Shown here: piece after piece, positions 1 through 6,544 of the stretch
Layout: every line of letters starts with the position of its first letter
Position numbering within the stretch: the stretch's first letter is position 1
NCBI GenBank assembly: GCA_020696915.1
Contig: JAJFMR010000303.1
Span: forward strand, 1-8,099
Reading direction: 5' to 3'
Source: Rhizobiaceae bacterium
GTDB lineage: Bacteria > Pseudomonadota > Alphaproteobacteria > Rhizobiales > Rhizobiaceae
Length of the DNA stretch: 8,099 nucleotides
Position numbers and translations under genes: made by a program
The notes under the pieces: model-generated
The model's input: the letters and a program-made list of their open reading frames with translations, nothing else
Database searches by the model: none
What the model was told of the DNA's origin: nothing

Positions 1-106
1 TCACCCCTTGATGGTCAATGAAGATCGGATCGTTCGCCGTTCGGGCAATTTTGTACACGGTTTGTTCCATATTGGCAAGGGCGCTACATTGCTGATTTTC
101 CTTCAT
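1..106 (-). CDS. Possible N-terminal fragment of an unknown protein, running off the left edge
   Basis: A minus-strand frame opens at ATG 106-104 and stays open to the window edge, giving 35 residues. A second in-frame ATG at 70-68 would start a protein MEQTVYKIARTANDPIF. Neither start has a clear Shine-Dalgarno. The stretch is markedly more AT-rich than the genes to its right, so it may equally be non-coding. It would be divergent from the psuK-psuG pair. I do not recognise the family. With so few residues, no domain, signal or membrane segment can be argued. The open frame is seen directly; that it is a gene is inference. Confidence 0.3.
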   Translation of the reverse strand, partial: MKENQQCSALANMEQTVYKIARTANDPIFIDHQGV

Positions 107-261
107 TGTCTGAATTCGGTTCGGTTCTGTTCCGGTTGGAGCGAACGGGTCTCGGGGGCGGCCGCGCCGCCTGACCGCCGGAAGGCGACAGGCCGCTCCC
201 GGCGATTCGGCCTCGGCTGCTCGGGTCACGGACCTTGCCGCATCCCGGCCGTATGGCGCGG
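107..261. other. Intergenic region upstream of psuK
   Basis: No convincing gene lies here. A perfect 6-bp inverted repeat with a 3-nt loop (GGCGGC cgc GCCGCC) sits at 157-171 and has no T-run, so it does not look like an intrinsic terminator. The most promoter-like match for the plus strand lies just left of this stretch: TTGTTC at 62-67, 17 bases, then TACATT at 85-90. It is weak (3/6 and 4/6 against the sigma-70 boxes). If it were real, the psuK transcript would carry a leader of roughly 165 nt. No operator is identifiable. Confidence 0.35.
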
Positions 262-1221
262 ATGACTGCGCAGCCCCGCATCCTGGCGGTCGGCGGAGCC
301 CATATCGACCGCCGCGGCCAGATGTCGGGCGCATTTGTTCCGGGCGCGTCCAATCCGGGGACCATGCGCGAAGATGTCGGCGGCGGTGCCTTCAATGCCC
401 TTCGCAGCGCGGTGCGGCGCGGTGCGACGGGCGCCCTGTTTTCGGTGCGGGGCGGCGACGCAGCCGGCGATGCGGTGGCGCAAGCCCTCGCCCTGTCGGG
501 CATAGCGGATCTTTCGGCGGTATTTCTCGACCGCGCCACCGCGAGCTACACGGCGCTGCTCGACCGCGAGGGTGAGGTCATCGCAGCGCTCGCCGACATG
601 GGTCTCTACGAACTCGCTTTCCCGAAGCAGATCACGCGGTCGAAGCTCCGCGAAGCCGTCGCCGGCGCCGACGCCGTGCTTTGCGACGCCAATCTCCCGG
701 CCGCGGCACTGGCTCGGCTCACCCAGCTCGCAACAGGCAGACCGCTGTTTGCGGTCGCCATCTCGCCGGCCAAGGCGATCCGGCTGGCGGGACTCCTTGC
801 CGGCATATCCTGCCTGTTCATGAACCGTCGCGAGGCGGTGGCGCTGAGCGGAGCGGCAGCCGAGGAGGACGTCTGCGCAACGGTCCGGCGACTGCGGGAA
901 AGCGGTTTGGCGCGCGGGGTGATCACCGCGGGCGCCGCACCGGTCGTCGCCTTCGATGATTGCGGCATCGTCTCGCTGGCGCCGCCCGCGCCGCGCCGGC
1001 TCGCCGACGTGACCGGCGCCGGCGATGCTCTTGCAGGGGCCGCGGCCGCAGCACTGATGTCCGGCTTGCCGCTCGGCGCGGCGATCCGCGAGGGTGTCGC
1101 TGCCGCGACGCTTGCCATCGAATGCCGGTCGAGCGTTCCGGACTTCTCGCCGGCGGACTTTGCGGAAGCCCTCGCCCTGGTACCGGAACCCGAAGAGATC
1201 CACGCAGGAGACCAAGGATGA
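262..1221 (+). CDS. psuK: PfkB-family carbohydrate kinase, probable pseudouridine kinase
   Basis: This 319-aa ribokinase-fold kinase probably phosphorylates pseudouridine to pseudouridine 5'-phosphate in the cytoplasm. What is seen: an N-terminal glycine-rich strand (AVGGAHID, residues 9-16), the substrate-side motif VGGGAFN (39-45), the mid-protein LFMNRREA motif (185-192), and the PfkB signature DVTGAGDALAG (249-259), with Asp255 in the position of the catalytic base next to the anion hole. Length fits the family. The start was chosen at ATG 262 because it gives the usual short N-terminus; ATG 253 and TTG 235 are in frame, and none has a strong ribosome site. Substrate specificity cannot be read from the PfkB motifs. 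It is inferred from the ATGA overlap with psuG, a classic kinase-glycosidase pairing. A different nucleoside or sugar remains possible. Confidence 0.82.
   Translation: MTAQPRILAVGGAHIDRRGQMSGAFVPGASNPGTMREDVGGGAFNALRSAVRRGATGALFSVRGGDAAGDAVAQALALSGIADLSAVFLDRATASYTALLDREGEVIAALADMGLYELAFPKQITRSKLREAVAGADAVLCDANLPAAALARLTQLATGRPLFAVAISPAKAIRLAGLLAGISCLFMNRREAVALSGAAAEEDVCATVRRLRESGLARGVITAGAAPVVAFDDCGIVSLAPPAPRRLADVTGAGDALAGAAAAALMSGLPLGAAIREGVAAATLAIECRSSVPDFSPADFAEALALVPEPEEIHAGDQG
1206..1210 (+). promoter_or_regulatory. Ribosome binding site of psuG inside the psuK end
   Basis: AGGAG lies 7 bases before the psuG ATG, within the last psuK codons. Together with the ATGA stop/start overlap (1218-1221), it fixes the psuG start and implies translational coupling of kinase and glycosidase. 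Confidence 0.7.
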
Positions 1222-2135
1222 TCCCGGACGCGGCGCGGCACTTCGTCGATATCGATCCTCCCGTGGCGGCCGCTCTGGCCGCCGGACGACCGGTCGTCGC
1301 CCTGGAGAGCACGATCATCACGCACGGCATGCCCTTCCCGCAGAACAGCGCCATGGCCGGCAGCGTCGAGAGGATCGTCGCGGCGGAGGGCGCGACCCCG
1401 GCAACGATTGCCGTGCTCGACGGACGGCTGCGGATCGGCTTGCCCGAAGAGGCGCGGGACAAGCTTGCGCGCGAGAGCGCCGCCATGAAGCTTTCGCGCG
1501 CCGACCTCGCCTTCGCGCTGTCGGAGCGCCGCACCGGCGGCACCACGGTCGCGGCAACCATGATTGCGTGCGAGCTGGCAGGGATCCGGGTCTTCGCCAC
1601 GGGAGGAATCGGCGGCGTGCATAGCGGAGCCGAGCAGAGCTTCGACATCTCCGCCGACCTGGACGAACTGGCCCGGACGCCGGTGATCGTCGTTTCGGCG
1701 GGCCCCAAAGCCATTCTTGACGTCGAAAAGACGCTGGAACTGCTGGAAACGAGGGGCGTTCCGGTCGTGGTTTTCGGCGCGGACGTGATGCCGGCCTTCT
1801 GGTCGCGGCAATCGCCCCATCCGGCACCGCTGCGGCTGGACGATGCCGCGGCGATCGGCCGGTTTTTCCATGTTCGCCAGGCGCTTGGAGTTTCCGGCGG
1901 AATGCTCGTGGCAAACCCGGTCGGCAGGGAAGACGAAATTCCGGCGGAAACGATGGCGGCCTACATCGAGTCGGCACGGCACGCAGCCGCCGAGCAGCGC
2001 GTGACGGGGAAGGCGGTCACGCCGTTCCTCCTCGCAAGGATTCTCGAGCTCACCGCCGGCGCCAGCCTTCGGACCAATATCGCGCTGGTCGAGAACAATG
2101 CGCGGCTTGCGGCGCGCATTGCGGCCGCGCTCTGA
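1218..2135 (+). CDS. psuG: Pseudouridine-5'-phosphate glycosidase
   Basis: This 305-aa enzyme reversibly cleaves the C-C glycosidic bond of pseudouridine 5'-phosphate to uracil and ribose 5-phosphate; in vivo it serves breakdown of pseudouridine from RNA turnover. Seen in the sequence: VALESTIITHGMP (27-39) with Glu30; Lys91; the ATGGIGGVH block (127-135); Asp147 in SFDISADL; SAGPKAILD (160-168) with Lys164; GGMLVANP; GKAVTPFLL; and the C-terminal NIALVENNARLAARIA helix. From established knowledge of the E. coli enzyme, the equivalents of Glu30, Lys91, Asp147 (metal) and Lys164 (covalent ribose adduct) form the active site, and all are present. The start is ATG 1218, overlapping the psuK stop. 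No nucleoside transporter is visible next door. The gene converges on the TfoX-like gene with one base between their stops. Confidence 0.95.
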   Translation: MIPDAARHFVDIDPPVAAALAAGRPVVALESTIITHGMPFPQNSAMAGSVERIVAAEGATPATIAVLDGRLRIGLPEEARDKLARESAAMKLSRADLAFALSERRTGGTTVAATMIACELAGIRVFATGGIGGVHSGAEQSFDISADLDELARTPVIVVSAGPKAILDVEKTLELLETRGVPVVVFGADVMPAFWSRQSPHPAPLRLDDAAAIGRFFHVRQALGVSGGMLVANPVGREDEIPAETMAAYIESARHAAAEQRVTGKAVTPFLLARILELTAGASLRTNIALVENNARLAARIAAAL

Positions 2136-2161
2136 CCTATTTGCCGGCCCGCAGCGCGGCC
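2123..2161. terminator. Inverted repeat spanning the convergent psuG/TfoX-like stops
   Basis: Perfect 9-bp arms GGCCGCGCT (2123-2131) and AGCGCGGCC (2153-2161) enclose a 21-nt loop holding both stop codons. The symmetry arises because both proteins end in Ala-Ala-Leu written with GCC GCG CTN. It could fold in either transcript and act as a bidirectional 3' end, but there is no T-tract on either side, so intrinsic termination is doubtful. Confidence 0.3.
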
Positions 2162-2463
2162 TCATACGCTCTTTGCGCCCAGACCTTCATCTCGTCGGGA
2201 TCGTCCATGGCGTCGTCCGGCACGGTCCAATAAGGCATCGTCACGAGCTTTCCATACCGTTTGCCGGTGTAGGTCCACTGCTGCGAGCCGGCAGCCAGGA
2301 AGTCCGGCGCGCTGGACGCATCGGCCTTGAGCATCAGCTCGCCGCCGACTTCGATCGCAATGATCAAGCCTTCGTGGTAGATCCCCTTGCCCCCGAACAT
2401 TCTGCGGATGCTGACGCGACCCAGTCCGGCGAAGAGCTCGGATATGCCTTCATTGTCCATCAT
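2137..2463 (-). CDS. TfoX N-terminal-domain family protein
   Basis: This small 108-aa cytoplasmic protein consists only of the TfoX N-terminal domain. Seen: the family hallmark RRMFGGKGIYHEGLIIAI near residues 20-37, LMLKAD around 43-48, then the WTYTGKRYGKLVTMPYW segment and a short C-terminal helix. In gamma-proteobacteria, full-length TfoX/Sxy drives competence, but stand-alone N-terminal-domain proteins of about 110 aa are common in alphaproteobacteria and have no established role; the competence label should not be carried over. Two adjacent ATGs (2463 and 2460) are possible starts with no clear Shine-Dalgarno, and a hairpin-forming repeat sits just upstream. It is divergent from the GFA gene and convergent with psuG. 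Confidence 0.85.
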   Translation of the reverse strand: MMDNEGISELFAGLGRVSIRRMFGGKGIYHEGLIIAIEVGGELMLKADASSAPDFLAAGSQQWTYTGKRYGKLVTMPYWTVPDDAMDDPDEMKVWAQRAYEAALRAGK

Positions 2464-2467
2464 CCCA

Positions 2468-2497
2468 GGATGGCAGCCGTTGCTTCGGCTGTCATCC
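2468..2497. promoter_or_regulatory. 11-bp inverted repeat directly before the TfoX-like start
   Basis: GGATGGCAGCC (2468-2478) and GGCTGTCATCC (2487-2497) pair over 11 positions with a single G-T wobble around an 8-nt loop. It lies in the 121-bp gap between divergent genes, ending 4 bases from the TfoX-like ATG. It could be an operator for a dimeric regulator, or a 5' hairpin masking the start of the TfoX-like message. No regulator can be named. Confidence 0.4.
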
Positions 2498-2584
2498 CGT
2501 TATGCCGCAGTCCTCGGGGAGCTCTCGATTTCTTTCCGGGAAATCTGCACAGTCGTCCCGATGCCAACCTGCTGGAGTTTCGAC

Positions 2585-3082
2585 ATGCCGATGCTGATCG
2601 AGGGATCTTGCCGTTGCGCCGCGGTGCGCTTCGAGGTGGCAAGCCACACGCCGGTTCCCTATCAGCTTTGCTACTGCTCGATCTGCCGCAAGCAGCAGGG
2701 CGGCGGCGGCTTTGCGATCAACCTGGGCGCAATTTCGAGCACGCTCAAGGTCTTCGGGAAGCGCGATCTCGGACTGTACCGCGCCAGCATCGAGGACGAT
2801 GAACATCCGGCCCGCGAGATCTCTTCGGGTGAACGCCGGTTCTGCCGCAAATGCGGGTCGGCCCTGTGGCTCCATGACCCGCGCTGGCCGGAACTGGTGC
2901 ATCCTTTCGCCTCCGCAGTCGACACCGAGCTGCCGGCCGCTTCCGAACGCGTCCACCTCATGCTGAAGTACAAGGCCTCCTGGGTGGAACCCGACATCCG
3001 GCAGGGCGACCGGACCTTCAGTCTCTACCCCGAGGAGTCCATTGCCGAATGGCACAGGCAGCGTGGCCTGTGGATCGAGTGA
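2585..3082 (+). CDS. GFA-domain zinc-binding protein (glutathione-dependent formaldehyde-activating family)
   Basis: This 165-aa soluble protein of the GFA/CENP-V superfamily has the cysteines expected for two structural zinc sites: C9-x-C11, C29-x-C31-x-x-C34 (LCYCSICR) and C87-x-x-C90 (FCRKCGSALW). The start is ATG 2585, preceded by GGAG at 2574-2577 with a 7-base gap; the open frame extends further upstream but has no family similarity there. The prototype Gfa binds glutathione and formaldehyde, though its catalytic role is disputed, and most paralogues are of unknown substrate. No formaldehyde dehydrogenase or other C1 gene is in the window to support a specific role. It converges with the SUF operon, 18 bases from the sufA stop. 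Confidence 0.88.
   Translation: MPMLIEGSCRCAAVRFEVASHTPVPYQLCYCSICRKQQGGGGFAINLGAISSTLKVFGKRDLGLYRASIEDDEHPAREISSGERRFCRKCGSALWLHDPRWPELVHPFASAVDTELPAASERVHLMLKYKASWVEPDIRQGDRTFSLYPEESIAEWHRQRGLWIE
3053..3072. terminator. Stem-loop at the end of the GFA gene, downstream of sufA
   Basis: Perfect 7-bp arms CACAGGC (3053-3059) and GCCTGTG (3066-3072) surround a 6-nt loop inside the last GFA codons. In the SUF transcript it would fold about 28 nt past the sufA stop. It lacks a T-run, so it is a candidate 3'-end stabiliser or weak terminator only. Confidence 0.25.
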
Positions 3083-3100
3083 GGACAGCGCAGGTTGGGA

Positions 3101-3484
3101 TCAGACGGCGGCGGCGCGGGCTTCGGCCAGGAGCTTGAGATCGGCAGGCTTCAACTCCACCGACTCGCCGCAGCCGCAAGCCGAGCTCTGGTTGGGGTTG
3201 CGGAAGGTGAATCCCGTGCGCAGCGTCGTCTGCTCGAAATCCATTTCGGTTCCGAACAGGAAGAGCGCCGCCTCCGGCGCCACGTAGACATGCGCACCGT
3301 CGCGCTCGACATGATCATCCTTGGGATTGGGCTCAGTGACCAGATCGACCGTATACTCCATCCCGGCGCAGCCGCCCTTGCGGATGCCGAGCCGGATGCC
3401 GCGGGCGCCGGCTCTCGTCGCCATGATCTCGCGCACCCGCGCGGCTGCGCCCTCGGTCATGCTGATGACGGCAAAGCTTCTCAT
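3101..3484 (-). CDS. sufA: A-type iron-sulfur carrier (HesB/IscA family)
   Basis: This 127-aa A-type carrier accepts clusters from the SufBCD scaffold and hands them to apo-proteins. Seen: the three conserved ligand cysteines Cys39 (KGGCAGMEY) and Cys103/Cys105 (SSACGCGES), with the usual long interval and the C-terminal CGCG motif. Full length for the family. The start is ATG 3484, with GGAG about 8 bases upstream (AACGGAGACGG). It is the last gene of the minus-strand SUF operon, but separated from sufT by 112 bp, the largest internal gap seen here, so it may have partly separate expression. IscA or ErpA are alternative names within the same family; the operon setting favours SufA. Confidence 0.93.
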   Translation of the reverse strand: MRSFAVISMTEGAAARVREIMATRAGARGIRLGIRKGGCAGMEYTVDLVTEPNPKDDHVERDGAHVYVAPEAALFLFGTEMDFEQTTLRTGFTFRNPNQSSACGCGESVELKPADLKLLAEARAAAV

Positions 3485-3503
3485 TTCCGTCTCCGTTTCG
3501 CGG

Positions 3504-3519
3504 CAGGCTCGAAAGCCCG
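3504..3519 (-). promoter_or_regulatory. UUCG-looped hairpin in the sufT-sufA gap
   Basis: On the minus strand, CGGGCT TTCG AGCCTG can form a 6-bp stem (one G-U pair) closed by a UUCG tetraloop, 20 bases before the sufA ATG. There is no T-run. It may be an RNA-processing or stability element, or chance in GC-rich DNA. Confidence 0.25.
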
Positions 3520-3596
3520 GGCGATTCCGCCTTAAGATGGTGAAGAAGCGCGCCCGCTGCAACCCGTGCCGCAGTCCGCGCCCGCCGGCGGCCGTC

Positions 3597-4004
3597 TCAG
3601 TACCAGCCCACGGCGACCTGCGCCTCTTCCGACATGCGGTCCGGCGTCCACGGCGGATCGAAGACCATGTTGACCTCGACCCCCGAAACCCCCTCCACTG
3701 CGCCGACCGCATTCTGTACCCAGCCGGGCATTTCGCCGGCCACCGGGCACCCCGGCGCGGTCAGCGTCATGTCGATCTTCACCATCCGGTCGTCCTCGAT
3801 GTCGATGCGGTAGATCAGGCCGAGCTCGTAGATGTCGGCCGGAATCTCCGGATCGTAGACCGTCTTCAGTGCAGCGACGATGTCGTCGGTCAGCCGTGCC
3901 AGCTCATCAGGCGCAATGGCCGACGACGAGCCTGCCTCGGTGCCCGAGGCTTCGCCGGGAAGGTTGGGGTCTGCTGCGGTGGCGGCATGTTCCATTCGCG
4001 TCAT
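3597..4004 (-). CDS. sufT: SufT-type DUF59/MIP18 Fe-S assembly protein
   Basis: This 135-aa protein has a DUF59 (MIP18-like) domain preceded by a low-complexity Ala/Ser/Gly/Glu-rich N-terminal stretch (about residues 7-30). Seen: LKTVYDPEIPADIYELGLIY (46-65), TLTAPGCPVAGEMP (80-93) with the conserved reactive Cys86, and the C-terminal MVFDPPWTPDRMSEEA segment. Family members associated with SUF operons assist maturation of Fe-S proteins, probably as carrier or adaptor; the exact step is not settled. The start is ATG 4004, overlapping the sufS stop by ATGA; ATG 3995 is also in frame. The coupling means its translation normally depends on ribosomes finishing sufS, which the sufS lesion would prevent. 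Confidence 0.9.
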   Translation of the reverse strand: MTRMEHAATAADPNLPGEASGTEAGSSSAIAPDELARLTDDIVAALKTVYDPEIPADIYELGLIYRIDIEDDRMVKIDMTLTAPGCPVAGEMPGWVQNAVGAVEGVSGVEVNMVFDPPWTPDRMSEEAQVAVGWY

Positions 4005-5256
4005 CCAAAGAATTTGCGCGCTTTCTCGAGCGCTTCGGCGAGAACGTCTATCTCCCGCCTGGTGTTGTACATCCCGAACGAGGCCCGACAGGTCGACGTC
4101 ACGCCGAAGCGCTTCAGAAGCGGCTGCGCGCAATGCGTGCCGGCGCGGACCGCCACGCCCTGGCGGTCGATCACCATGGAGACGTCGTGGGCATGGATGC
4201 CCTATGGATGCCCTGCATCTCAAAGGCGACGATCGCACCCTTACCGGGAGCTTCGCCGAAAATTCGCAGCGAATTGACCCGGCCGAGCCGCTGGTGCGCA
4301 TAGCTGCAGAGATCAGCCTCGTGCGCCGCTATCGCCCGGCGCCCGACTCGCTGCATGTATTCGACGGCAGCCCCAAGTCCGATGGCCTGGACGATCGGCG
4401 GAGTTCCGGCCTCGAAGCGATGCGGCGGATCGGCGTAGGTGACCTCCTCCTCGGTGACTTCGAGGATCATCTCGCCACCGCCCTGGAACGGGGCCATGCG
4501 CTCCAGCATCTCCCGCCGCCCATAGAGAACGCCAATGCCGCTCGGCCCGTAGACCTTGTGTCCGGTGAACACGTAGAAGTCGCAGCCGAGATCCTGGACG
4601 TCGACAGGCATGTGGACCGCGGCCTGGCTGCCGTCGACGAGGACGGGAACTCCACGGGAATGGGCGGCTGCCACGATCTCCCTGATCGGCGTGACGGTGC
4701 CGAGAACGTTTGACATGTGGGTGATGGCGACAAGGCGCGTGCGCTCGGTAATGCGGCTGGCGACATCGTCGGCCGTCAGGACTCCGGCCTCGTCCACCGG
4801 TGCCCAGACCAGCCTGGCGCCCTGCCTTTCGCGCAGGAAGTGCCACGGCACGATGTTCGAGTGGTGCTCCATGATCGACAGGACGATCTCGTCGCCATCG
4901 CCGATGAAGGGCATGCCGTAACCATAAGCCACCGTATTGATCGCCTCGGTCGCCGATTTGGTGAAGACGATCTCGTCGGCGCTCCCGGCGTTGAGAAAAG
5001 CGCGAACGCTTTCCCGCGCCTTCTCGTAGGCCTCGGTCGCGGCGTTCGAAAGGAAGTGCAGCCCGCGATGCACATTGGCGTATTCACGCGTGTAGGTGTG
5101 GTTGATCGCGTCGAGAACGGCCTGCGGCTTCTGCGCCGAGGCGCCGTTGTCGAGGTAGACGAGCGGCTTGCCGTAGACCTCACGCGCCAGGGCAGGAAAG
5201 TCGCGGCGCACAGCCTCGACATCGTAGCCGACGGCGATGTTTTCGGGAGCGTTCAT
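4001..5256 (-). pseudogene. sufS: SufS group II cysteine desulfurase, frameshifted by an 11-bp duplication
   Basis: SufS is the PLP enzyme that removes sulfur from cysteine and passes it as persulfide to the SUF scaffold. Seen in the intact N-terminal part: ATEAINTVAYG, EHHSNIVPW (130-138), DGSQAAVH (208-215), and the PLP lysine Lys234 in TGHKVYGPSGIG. After His351 the frame is lost: 10 foreign residues, then a stop at 4173-4171, giving 361 aa. The missing end is still present in another frame down to 4001: AHDVSMVIDRQGVAVRAGTH, then Cys372 (catalytic, matching E. coli Cys364) and CRASFGMYNTRREID. Deleting one 11-bp copy gives a clean 414-aa SufS. As written, the product lacks the catalytic cysteine and should be inactive. 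The start is ATG 5256, 3 bp after the restored sufD stop. A sequencing or assembly error is a serious alternative. Confidence 0.93.
4193..4214. repeat. Perfect 11-bp tandem duplication within sufS
   Basis: Two head-to-tail copies of atggatgccct (4193-4203, 4204-4214) on the plus strand; sense strand AGGGCATCCAT twice. One copy gives Gln-Gly-Ile-His-Ala-His-Asp in frame; two copies shift the frame. Confidence 0.97.
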
Positions 5257-5259
5257 TCC

Positions 5260-6535
5260 TCACCCATGGCTGGCGAACCATTTGTCGAGCATTGCCTCCA
5301 GCGCCTCGACAACCGGCTCGTCGTCCAGTTCCTCGATGACCTCCGCGACGAAGGCCTTCACCAGCAGCCCTCGCGCGGTCCTTTCGTCGATGCCTCGCGC
5401 CATCAGGTAGAACAGATGATTGCGGTCGATGGTCGATCTCGGTCACCGTCGCACCGTGACCGCACTGCACGTCGTCGGCGAATATCTCGAGCTCGGGTTT
5501 GGTCGAGAACTCGGCATCGTCGGAGAGGAGCAGCGTGTTGCAGGCCATCTTGGCGTCCGTCTTCTGCGCCTGCTGGTGCACGTTGATGCGGCCCTGGAAA
5601 ACGCCGCGCGCGCGGCCGGTCACGATGTTGCGCACCACCTCGGTCGAAACGGTGCCCGCGGCGGCATGGTCGATCACCATGGTCACGTCCGTGTGCGTGT
5701 CCCCGGCCAGCAGGTTGATGCCGCGCAGGCGGAACTCCCCGCCTTCGCCCTTGGTGGTCACCCGCACCTCCTGACGGACCAGCCTGCCGCCCGCATTCAT
5801 CACGAAGAGAAGCAGCCTGGCGTCCTTGCCCATCCAGGCGTTGAACTGACCGAGATGGGTGGCCTCATCCGGATTGTCCTGGACGATCAGCCAGCGGAGC
5901 TCGGCACCGTCGCCCACGACGACGTTGCTGACCGACGTGACGAAGCCGGCGCCCGAACCGCTCTGGCGCTCCACGACGGTCGCGCTGGCGCCATCTCCGA
6001 CCCGCACCGGATGCCGTATATGCGACTGTGCGCCGGCGTGGAGATTCTGCAGTTCGATCGGCGCCGCGGGGGCGGCGCCCGCCGCGATGTCGACGAAATA
6101 GCCGTCCGCCACGAAAGCGGCGTTGAGGGCGCCGATGGCGTCGTCGGCACCCTGCGCCTCCAGCGCGCGCGAGAAGCTGCCGTCGGAGAGCTTGTCAGCG
6201 AGACGTTCCACGCCGACGCCGTCGGGCAGCGCCGGCGGCGGCGATGAGACGCCGTTCAGAACCGGCAGCACGAGCGAGCCTGCGAGGACCGGCGGCATGG
6301 CCGCTATGCTGGCGGTCCGGTCATGCGACGGAACGCTGGTCAGCAGCCGGCGCAGATCCGTGTAGTGCCAGGATTCGATCCGCCTCGTGGGCAGCCCTGC
6401 CTTGACCTGCTCCAGTGCGTTGTCGCGCCGCACCATCACGCTGCCGTCGCCCGGCAGTTCCGAAAGGCAATCGGCAAACGCCTCGACGAGCGCCGCTTCG
6501 GCCGGTGTTCGCTGCGGTACCGGATGAATGTTCAT
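5260..6535 (-). pseudogene. sufD: SufD scaffold subunit, frameshifted by a 7-bp duplication
   Basis: SufD pairs with SufB and SufC to form the Fe-S scaffold complex, where it supports iron acquisition and the SufB/D interface. Seen: RRIESWHYTDLRRLL near the N-terminus, the central beta-helix repeats, GRINVHQQAQKTDAKMACN, and DVQCGHGATVTEID, whose His corresponds to the conserved interface histidine (E. coli His360). After Asp368 the frame is lost; the misread protein runs to a stop at 5182-5180, 77 bases inside sufS. In the other frame the genuine end is present: RNHLFYLMARGIDERTARGL through DKWFASHG, stop at 5262-5260. That helix normally docks SufC. Removing one 7-bp copy gives 422 aa, normal length. 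The start is ATG 6535, with AGGTG 7 bases upstream, 9 bp after sufC; an in-frame GTG at 6544 is less likely. Confidence 0.93.
5424..5437. repeat. Perfect 7-bp tandem duplication within sufD
   Basis: Two head-to-tail copies of ggtcgat (5424-5430, 5431-5437) on the plus strand; sense strand ATCGACC twice. With one copy the reading is Glu-Ile-Asp-Arg-Asn-His-Leu; with two the frame is lost. Confidence 0.97.
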
Positions 6536-6544
6536 GATGGACAC

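Noticed and set aside
8..265. An 85-aa plus-strand ORF at the left edge
   Set aside because: It has a TTG start, no recognisable protein features, AT-rich to GC-rich mixed composition and overlap with the psuK start region; it looks like chance.
606..2165. A 519-aa minus-strand ORF across psuK and psuG
   Set aside because: It is an Arg/Ala-rich shadow frame produced by high-GC coding DNA on the opposite strand of two well-supported genes.
2387..2584. Upstream extension of the GFA protein
   Set aside because: The extension overlaps the start of the TfoX-like gene, has no family similarity, and the ATG at 2585 has a good ribosome site.
4001..4176. Re-initiation at ATG 4176 giving a separate SufS C-terminal piece with the catalytic Cys
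   Set aside because: The 58-aa fragment would cut through the C-terminal domain; there is no good ribosome site, and nothing suggests a split SufS.
4171..4230. Programmed ribosomal frameshifting as the explanation for the sufS break
   Set aside because: A -1 shift would rejoin the frames, but there is no slippery heptamer at the repeat, and the exact duplication explains the break fully. Deleting one copy gives the conserved sequence without extra residues.
3597..4301. A 234-aa version of SufT with a long N-terminal extension
   Set aside because: The extra N-terminal part is antisense-frame noise over the sufS end; the ATGA overlap at 4004 gives a natural start.
5180..6544. A single 454-aa SufD extending into sufS
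   Set aside because: The last 83 residues have no SufD similarity, while the true C-terminus is readable in another frame directly after the 7-bp duplication. The extra tail is a frameshift artefact.
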